A DNA stretch of 8,568 bases, taken from contig SCVT01000097.1 in the NCBI GenBank assembly GCA_004296815.1, positions 1-8,568 of the forward strand. Reading direction: 5' to 3'. Both the position numbers and the translations under genes were made by a program. Positions 1 to 3,948 of the stretch are shown piece after piece. The DNA comes from Reyranella sp. Its GTDB lineage: Bacteria > Pseudomonadota > Alphaproteobacteria > Reyranellales > Reyranellaceae. The notes beneath the pieces were generated by a model. It was not told where the DNA came from. It saw only the letters and a list, made by a program, of their open reading frames with translations, and made no database searches. Numbering within the stretch: position 1 is the stretch's first letter; each line of letters begins with the position of its first letter.

Positions 1-128
1 AGCGCATCCATCGCATCGTGCAGGCCCTGGAGGAGATCGCCGTTGTAGGCGTTGTTCACATCGGGTCGGTTCAGCGTGACCGTGCCCACGCCGCGCCGGT
101 CGAGCGCCCAGAGGACGGGGTCGTTCAT
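1..128 (-). CDS. Crotonase-family protein (enoyl-CoA hydratase/isomerase), N-terminal fragment cut by window edge
   Basis: Reading leftward from an ATG at 128-126, the 42 complete codons begin MNDPVLWALDRRGVGTVTLN and continue with RPDVNNAYNGDLLQGLHDAM. This matches the start of crotonase-fold enzymes: a first beta strand ending in the V-T-L-N-R-P signature, then a helix after the N-N-A-Y-N segment. The family hydrates or isomerises acyl-CoA thioesters in the cytoplasm; the oxyanion-hole and catalytic residues lie beyond the window, so substrate cannot be assigned. The N-A-Y-N variant (rather than N-A-L/F) is one I associate with methylglutaconyl-CoA-hydratase-like members, but this is only a hint. 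The ATG lies five bases after the stop of the SnoaL-like gene, with a short AGG just upstream, so it is probably translated from the same transcript. Confidence 0.82.
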   Translation of the reverse strand, partial: MNDPVLWALDRRGVGTVTLNRPDVNNAYNGDLLQGLHDAMDA

Positions 129-133
129 CCTGT

Positions 134-502
134 TCAGTCGGCCTTCAGGTAGCTGTCCTTGAGCGCGATCTTGCCGTCGCGCACTTCGTAGAGGTCGATG
201 CCGTAACGGTCGAACGGCTTGCCGGCATGGTCGATGCCGGTGGCGCGGAACAGGCCGAAGATCCTGTCGCCGGAGCGATGGATGCTCGCCTCCGAGTACC
301 GCACCTCGCGATGCGCCCGGCTCTTGTCGCCGAAGTAGGCGCGCAGGTCGTCCTTGCCCTTGAGCACGCGACCGCCGGGCGAGCCACCGGCGTTCTGCCG
401 CCACTCGAAGTCGTCGGTCACGCAGGCCGCGATCTCCTCGACATCGGCCTTGTTGAAGGCCTTGCCGAAGCGGCGGAACAGGTCGTCGATGGCGTCGGGC
501 AT
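134..502 (-). CDS. SnoaL-like / nuclear transport factor 2 (NTF2) superfamily protein
   Basis: This 122-residue protein has the size and pattern of a single NTF2-like (SnoaL/ketosteroid-isomerase-like) alpha+beta cone: an N-terminal helix (residues about 2-20, DLFRRFGKAFNKAD), a D-F-E-W strand near 31-34, a helix around G-K-D-D-L-R-A-Y-F, and C-terminal strands ending with Y-E-V-R-D-G-K-I. Such folds bind small hydrophobic molecules; some are isomerases, cyclases or hydratases, many have no known activity. I see no residue set that allows a specific reaction to be named. The start is well supported: AGGGAGGA precedes the ATG at a normal distance. It sits between a protein of unknown function (16-base gap) and a crotonase (5-base gap), suggesting a role near acyl-CoA catabolism by association only. 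Confidence 0.85.
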   Translation of the reverse strand: MPDAIDDLFRRFGKAFNKADVEEIAACVTDDFEWRQNAGGSPGGRVLKGKDDLRAYFGDKSRAHREVRYSEASIHRSGDRIFGLFRATGIDHAGKPFDRYGIDLYEVRDGKIALKDSYLKAD

Positions 503-518
503 TGGGTCCTCCCTGCGA

Positions 519-884
519 TCAGCTCTTGAGCAATCCGCCGAACGTGCCGGCGATGTGGCGTTTTACGGTCGCGTCATCGATCGTCGCCATGTCGACGCGC
601 ACCGGCCGCTCGCCCGGCAGGGAGATTTCGATCTCGCGCGTCGGCACGTCGCCACGATAACGCAGCACCCAGGCGCCGGGCTCGCCCGTACGATGCACGG
701 TGAGGAGGAGCGCCGGCGCGGCGTCCGGCGAGTTCTCCTCGCCCGGCGAGAATTCGAGGGTCGAGATGTGGGCGTCATGGCCGGCCTGGCTCAGCCGCTC
801 CCGTGCGTCGTCCAGGGTGGGCCGGATGGTCTCCCGGCACTTCACCCAGAAGGCCTGCACGAAAAGGTCTGTCTCGGCGTCCAT
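519..884 (-). CDS. Conserved-looking protein of unknown function, 121 residues
   Basis: I do not recognise a named domain. The frame is open from 920, but the start at ATG 884-882 is preferred because GGAGGGGAA stands immediately upstream, whereas nothing resembling a ribosome binding site precedes the upstream ATG. The protein is soluble, with no signal peptide or membrane segment. An N-terminal helical half (F-V-Q-A-F-W through R-E-R-L-S-Q-A-G-H-D-A) is followed by a beta-rich half with alternating hydrophobic strands (A-L-L-L-T-V-H, W-V-L-R-Y-R-G) and a closing helix (A-T-V-K-R-H-I-A). I have the impression that similar small proteins occur in other alphaproteobacteria, but could not check. 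It lies 36 bases after lysR and 16 bases before the SnoaL-like gene, so it is likely co-transcribed with both. Confidence 0.75.
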   Translation of the reverse strand: MDAETDLFVQAFWVKCRETIRPTLDDARERLSQAGHDAHISTLEFSPGEENSPDAAPALLLTVHRTGEPGAWVLRYRGDVPTREIEISLPGERPVRVDMATIDDATVKRHIAGTFGGLLKS

Positions 885-920
885 TTCCCCTCCGATCGAT
901 TGTTCGCGAAACCCTAGCAC

Positions 921-1826
921 CTAAATCTCCCACGGCGGCGGCGAAAACTTCTCGAGGATGAAGTCGATGAAGGCCGTCACCTTCGGCGCGAGGTGGCGGC
1001 GATGCGGATAGACCGCATGGATCGGGATGGGATCCTCGGCGCGGAAATCCTCGAGCAACGAGACAAGCTCGCCGCTCTTCACCGCGCTCGCGACCGTGAG
1101 CCGGGTCAGGCGCACGATGCCCAACCCCTGCAGCGCCAGACGCATTTGTGCCTCGCCTTCGGTGACGGCGACCCTGCCGCCGACCTCGATCTCGCGGATC
1201 TGTCCGTCGATGCGGAACGGCCAGCGGTTCAGGTAGGGGCGGTCGCGCGAGAAGATGCAGTTGTGTCGTGCGAGCTCGTCGGGCCGCTGCGGCGCACGAT
1301 GACGGGCGAGGTACGACGGCGAGGCGCAGACCAGTCTTATGTCCTCGCCGATCTTGCGCGCCATGAAGCTGGTGTCGGCAAGGCGGCCGATGCGGATGGC
1401 GATATCGACGCCTTCCTCGATCATGTCGACGACCCTGTCGGTCGGCATGAGCTCGAGCTGCAGCTGCGGGAAGCGCTCGAGGAACTCGGCGATCACGGGC
1501 GCGAGCTGGTGGGTCGAGAAGGCGAGCGACGTCGTGACCCGCAGCAGGCCGTGCGGTGTCTTGCTCTGACCGCTGATCTGGCTCTCGAGCGTTTCGATCT
1601 CGCCCACGATGCGCCGCGCCGTGGCGTAGAAGGCCTCGCCCTCCTCGGTGAGGTGGAGGGCCCGCGTGGTCCGCTGAAGCAGTCGCACCCCGAGCCGCGT
1701 CTCCAGTCGCGTGACCAGCTTGCTGACGGCCGATGGGGTCAGGCCGAGCGCCGGGGCCGCGGCCGAAAAGCCTTTGGAATCAACGACCCGCACGAAGGCG
1801 GCCATCTCGCTCGCATGATCGATCAT
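921..1826 (-). CDS. LysR-type transcriptional regulator (CrgA-like group)
   Basis: This 301-residue protein has the usual LysR length and layout. The N-terminal winged helix-turn-helix covers about residues 1-60: F-S-A-A-A-P-A-L-G-L-T-P-S-A-V-S-K-L-V-T-R-L-E is the HTH, followed by L-G-V-R-L-L-Q-R-T-T-R. A linker helix leads to a periplasmic-binding-protein-like effector domain (about 85-295) with V-D-I-A-I-R-I-G and R-K-I-G, typical of the CrgA-like branch. The effector is unknown. An upstream in-frame ATG at 1847 would add MKFTNCA; I chose 1826 because family alignment starts there and the added codons are AT-rich like the spacer. Neither start has a clear ribosome binding site. It is divergent from a 43-codon gene and heads the gene run to its left, so it may control either or both as well as itself. 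Confidence 0.93.
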   Translation of the reverse strand: MIDHASEMAAFVRVVDSKGFSAAAPALGLTPSAVSKLVTRLETRLGVRLLQRTTRALHLTEEGEAFYATARRIVGEIETLESQISGQSKTPHGLLRVTTSLAFSTHQLAPVIAEFLERFPQLQLELMPTDRVVDMIEEGVDIAIRIGRLADTSFMARKIGEDIRLVCASPSYLARHRAPQRPDELARHNCIFSRDRPYLNRWPFRIDGQIREIEVGGRVAVTEGEAQMRLALQGLGIVRLTRLTVASAVKSGELVSLLEDFRAEDPIPIHAVYPHRRHLAPKVTAFIDFILEKFSPPPWEI

Positions 1827-1851
1827 TGCGCAATTAGTGAATTTCATTCAT

Positions 1852-1870
1852 CAGTGTTCGTCAATCACTG
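1852..1870. promoter_or_regulatory. Candidate LysR box: dyad CAGTG-N9-CACTG containing T-N11-A
   Basis: The arms CAGTG (1852-1856) and CACTG (1866-1870) are perfect inverted repeats nine bases apart. T1855 and A1867 form the T-N11-A core expected of LysR-family binding sites. It lies 25 bases before the chosen lysR start, in the shared divergent spacer. A TATTAA hexamer at 1873-1878 could be a -10 element for the plus-strand small gene with this dyad over its -35 region; no good -35 hexamer is present, which would fit an activator-dependent promoter. The binding protein is inferred from position only. Confidence 0.45.
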
Positions 1871-1877
1871 TGTATTA

Positions 1878-1923
1878 ACCGCCAAAGGAAAAGGAATTAG
1901 GTTCCTTTCAATCCTTTGGAGGT
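1878..1923 (+). promoter_or_regulatory. Long hairpin whose 3' arm covers the Shine-Dalgarno of the downstream 43-codon gene
   Basis: Read as RNA, 1890-1896 (AAAGGAA) pairs with 1902-1908 (TTCCTTT) around the loop TTAGG. Directly below it, 1882-1889 (CCAAAGGA) pairs perfectly with 1912-1919 (TCCTTTGG) across a three-base CAA bulge. Beyond one G/A mismatch (1881/1920), A1878-C1879-C1880 pair with G1921-G1922-T1923. That is 18 pairs in all, and the Shine-Dalgarno GGAGG (1918-1922), eight bases before the ATG at 1931, is almost wholly inside the stem. As DNA the same block is four copies of AAAGGA, two in each orientation, so it could instead be an operator. If transcription starts from the TATTAA at 1873-1878, the lowest pairs would be lost. 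Confidence 0.6.
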
Positions 1924-1930
1924 CTTTCCC

Positions 1931-2062
1931 ATGTTTTCGGTCCGTTACCCCACTGTCGACGAACGCCGCGCCTACGAAGCCCGTGCCATGCGTCTGCGTG
2001 GTGCCGTCGTCGCCGGCCTGGTCCGCGACATCGCCCGCTGGGTCTCCGCTGCTTCGCGCTAG
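1931..2062 (+). CDS. Small basic protein, 43 residues, unknown function
   Basis: An ATG at 1931 opens 43 codons ending in TAG at 2060-2062, beginning MFSVRYPTVDERRAYEARAM and ending W-V-S-A-A-S-R. Evidence that it is real: GGAGG eight bases upstream; a clean fit between the divergent lysR spacer and the convergent tetR stop; and coding-like codon use (about three quarters G/C at third positions, with CGT, GGT and GCT codons of the kind favoured in highly expressed genes). It has nine arginines against four acidic residues. From about residue 9 to 41 it could form one amphipathic helix with a hydrophobic face (A-V-V-A-G-L-V-R-D-I-A-R-W-V). There is no signal peptide or cysteine. It recalls the many tiny arginine-rich alphaproteobacterial proteins (DUF1127 or RSP_7527 type), but I cannot assign it to either. 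Confidence 0.68.
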   Translation: MFSVRYPTVDERRAYEARAMRLRGAVVAGLVRDIARWVSAASR

Positions 2063-2628
2063 GCCTTAGGCACCTTTACGCCGGCCGCTTTCAACAAGAC
2101 GGCGGCGGCGTTCCGGGCTGCCGTGGCGACCTTCGGGTCGCCCCGGACGATGGCGGCGGCGATCGCGCCGTCGATCAGGATCAGGAGCTGCAGCGACAGC
2201 CCTTCCGGATCCTCCACGTCCAACCGTTTCAACAGATCACGCAAGCTCTTGCGCCGCTGTTCCTTGAACGCGAGCGCGACCCTGTTCGCAGCATGCGCCG
2301 GCTCCTTGAGCTCGGCCACGGCGTTCACGAACGGACAGCCGCGGAACACCCCCGTTCCGATGGTGCGTTCCAGCCTCTCGAAATTCCCCAGGATCTGCTC
2401 GACCGGCGGCCGTTCCGACGGCGGCGCCGGCTTCAGGCGTCGCGACAGGTAGGCCACGATCAGCTCGTCCTTCGACGGGAAGTAGTTGTAGAGCGTGCGT
2501 TTGCTGATGCCGATCTCGGCCGCGATCGTGTCGACGCCGACGGCGCGGATGCCCTGACCGTAGAACAGCCGGTCCGCGGTATCGAGGATCCGCTCCTGCA
2601 TGGCTGCCCTGCCGGCCGCTCGCGTCAT
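2059..2628 (-). CDS. TetR/AcrR-family transcriptional repressor
   Basis: The 189-residue protein has a TetR N-terminal DNA-binding domain at about residues 11-60: I-L-D-T-A-D-R-L-F, G-V-D-T-I-A-A-E-I-G as the first HTH helix and S-K-R-T-L-Y-N-Y-F-P-S-K-D-E-L as the recognition helix and following signature. The C-terminal half is a helical ligand domain with G-C-P-F-V-N-A-V-A-E (97-106), a motif seen in a large TetR subgroup; Cys98 is its only cysteine. I chose ATG 2628-2626 because GAGGAG precedes it by ten bases and family alignment begins there; the longer frame needs a TTG at 2682 inside the operator region. It is divergent from an MFS transporter across a perfect palindrome, so it most likely represses that transporter and itself. 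Its ligand is unknown. Confidence 0.94.
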   Translation of the reverse strand: MTRAAGRAAMQERILDTADRLFYGQGIRAVGVDTIAAEIGISKRTLYNYFPSKDELIVAYLSRRLKPAPPSERPPVEQILGNFERLERTIGTGVFRGCPFVNAVAELKEPAHAANRVALAFKEQRRKSLRDLLKRLDVEDPEGLSLQLLILIDGAIAAAIVRGDPKVATAARNAAAVLLKAAGVKVPKA

Positions 2629-2661
2629 CGCCTTTGAACTCCTCGCCGTCCGACCGTAAAG

Positions 2662-2677
2662 TACACAGACCTGTGTA
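2662..2677. promoter_or_regulatory. Perfect palindromic operator TACACAGACCTGTGTA, likely TetR target
   Basis: Arms TACACAG (2662-2668) and CTGTGTA (2671-2677) are exact inverted repeats around AC. It is the outstanding dyad in the 62-base spacer between tetR and the MFS gene, 13 bases before the MFS start codon and 33 bases before tetR. Size and symmetry are typical of TetR dimer sites, and its position would block both divergent promoters. I could not identify confident -35/-10 pairs in this spacer. Binding is inferred. Confidence 0.72.
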
Positions 2678-2690
2678 ATCAAGGGGGGAC

Positions 2691-3944
2691 ATGACGGTGA
2701 GTGTGCTGAAAGAGCTGCGGCCCGTCATGCCGATCCTGGTCGGTGCGTCGATCATGTTGAGTATTGGCATGGGGGTGCGGCAGAGCTTCGGCCTGGTGAT
2801 GCCGTCGCTGACCCGCGACATCGCGCTGACCATTTCCGACTTCGCCTTCGCCATGTCGGTCCAGAACCTGGCTTGGGGCTTCCTGCAGCCGGTCGCGGGC
2901 GCGCTGGCAGTGCGGGTGGGCTTCCGGCCGGTGATGGTGGCGGGCTCGGCGTTCTACGTCGCGGGCCTCCTGCTGTTCGCGCTGGCCGACGGTATGGCGC
3001 TGGTCCTGCTGGGCGGTGGCGTGCTGGTTGGCGTGGCGCTCGCCTGTACCGCCTCCGCCATTTCCTTGGCGGTCGGCTCGCGCGCCGTGCCGGCGCATGT
3101 GCGCAGCTTCGTGCTGGGCGCGATCACGGCGACGGGCTCGCTGGGGGCGGTGGTCTCCGCACCCCTAGGCCAGATGCTGACGACCGATATCGGCTGGCGC
3201 GCCGGTTTGCTGGGCTTCCTCGTCCTCACCCTCGGCATGCTGCCGGCGGCCTGGATCGCGGGCCGCGTCGATCGTGTGGCGCTGCCATCCACCAAGGCCG
3301 GCCAGATCGGCGACGTCTCCGCGCGCGAGGCGCTCGCTGCCGCGGCCCGCAGCCTGCCGTTCCTCGTCATGACCGGCGCCTACTTCGTCTGCGGCATGCA
3401 GCTCCTCTTCATCACGACGCACCTGCCGTCCTACCTCGCGATCTGCGGCATGGACCCGACGCTCGGCGCGCAGGCGCTGGGCGCCATCGCGGTGTTCAAC
3501 GTGTTCGGCTCGCTGTTCTTCGGCTGGGCCGGCGGGCGCTGGAACAAGCTCGCCCTGCTGGGCGGCATCTACATCGCCCGCTCGTTCGTGTTGGCGGCCT
3601 ACTTCTTCGTTCCGCCGACACAAGCGAGCACGTTGGTCTTCGCCTCGTTCATGGGCTTCCTGTGGCTCGGCGTCGGCCCGCTGGTTGCGGGCGCCGTGGC
3701 CGAGATGTTCGGCCTGCGCTGGCAGGCGATGATCCAGGGCGTCGCCTTCATGAGCCACCAGCTCGGCAGCTTCCTCGGCGCCTTCGGCGGCGGTGTCCTG
3801 TTCGACGCGCTGGGCTCCTACGACCTCGCCTGGCGCCTGGGCGTCGCCATGGGTCTGGCGGCGGGCATCGTGCAGGTGGCGTTCGCCCTGTTGGGGCCGC
3901 CGCCTGCCGCCCCGCCCTCCGAGTTCAGGCCTATTCGGGCTTGA
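2691..3944 (+). CDS. MFS transporter, probably 12 membrane segments (monocarboxylate/OFA-like type)
   Basis: At 417 residues this is a full-length major facilitator superfamily permease with hydrophobic segments spread along its whole length. The first helix ends with G-M-G-V-R-Q-S-F-G-L-V-M, a pattern I associate with the oxalate/formate and monocarboxylate transporter-like branch. The loop between helices 2 and 3 reads G-A-L-A-V-R-V-G-F-R-P (70-80), a motif A in which the usual Asp is Val74. The equivalent in the second half is G-G-R-W-N-K-L-A-L-L (281-290). The central loop is about residues 190-222. The start has a strong AAGGGGGG just upstream. Divergent tetR and the operator between them suggest ligand-induced export or uptake; direction and substrate cannot be read from sequence. 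Its 3' end overlaps the convergent RND gene by 14 bases. Confidence 0.93.
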   Translation: MTVSVLKELRPVMPILVGASIMLSIGMGVRQSFGLVMPSLTRDIALTISDFAFAMSVQNLAWGFLQPVAGALAVRVGFRPVMVAGSAFYVAGLLLFALADGMALVLLGGGVLVGVALACTASAISLAVGSRAVPAHVRSFVLGAITATGSLGAVVSAPLGQMLTTDIGWRAGLLGFLVLTLGMLPAAWIAGRVDRVALPSTKAGQIGDVSAREALAAAARSLPFLVMTGAYFVCGMQLLFITTHLPSYLAICGMDPTLGAQALGAIAVFNVFGSLFFGWAGGRWNKLALLGGIYIARSFVLAAYFFVPPTQASTLVFASFMGFLWLGVGPLVAGAVAEMFGLRWQAMIQGVAFMSHQLGSFLGAFGGGVLFDALGSYDLAWRLGVAMGLAAGIVQVAFALLGPPPAAPPSEFRPIRA

Positions 3945-3948
3945 ACTC
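3921..3948. terminator. 28-base inverted repeat across the convergent stop codons of MFS and RND genes
   Basis: GAGTTCA (3921-3927) and TGAACTC (3942-3948) are perfect inverted repeats. In plus-strand RNA the stem continues through a G-U, three G-C and a U-G pair (3928-3932 with 3937-3941), leaving a four-base loop ATTC. Both stop codons (TGA 3942-3944 on plus, TAG 3933-3931 on minus) lie within it. No T-run follows on either side, so it is not a classical intrinsic terminator; a pausing or end-protecting hairpin serving both genes is inferred. The minus-strand stem is shorter because the G-U pairs become mismatches. Confidence 0.4.

Noticed and set aside
885..920. Palindromes ATCGAT and TTCGCGAA between lysR and the next gene
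   Set aside because: Short palindromes of this size occur by chance in GC-rich DNA. No stem with a T-run and no clear promoter is visible, so no terminator or separate promoter is claimed.
993..2069. 358-codon plus-strand frame across lysR and the small gene
   Set aside because: Antisense to a clear LysR protein, composition is shadow-like, and it is in a different frame from the better supported 43-codon gene.
2674..2679. TGTAAT as a -10 element for the MFS gene
   Set aside because: A start from it would leave almost no leader before the ribosome binding site, and there is no matching -35 hexamer at a normal distance.
2629..2682. Longer TetR form from a TTG at 2682, and a longer minus-strand frame to 2854
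   Set aside because: The TTG start lies in the operator region and adds residues outside the family; the 2854 frame is a frame shadow. ATG 2628 has a good ribosome binding site.
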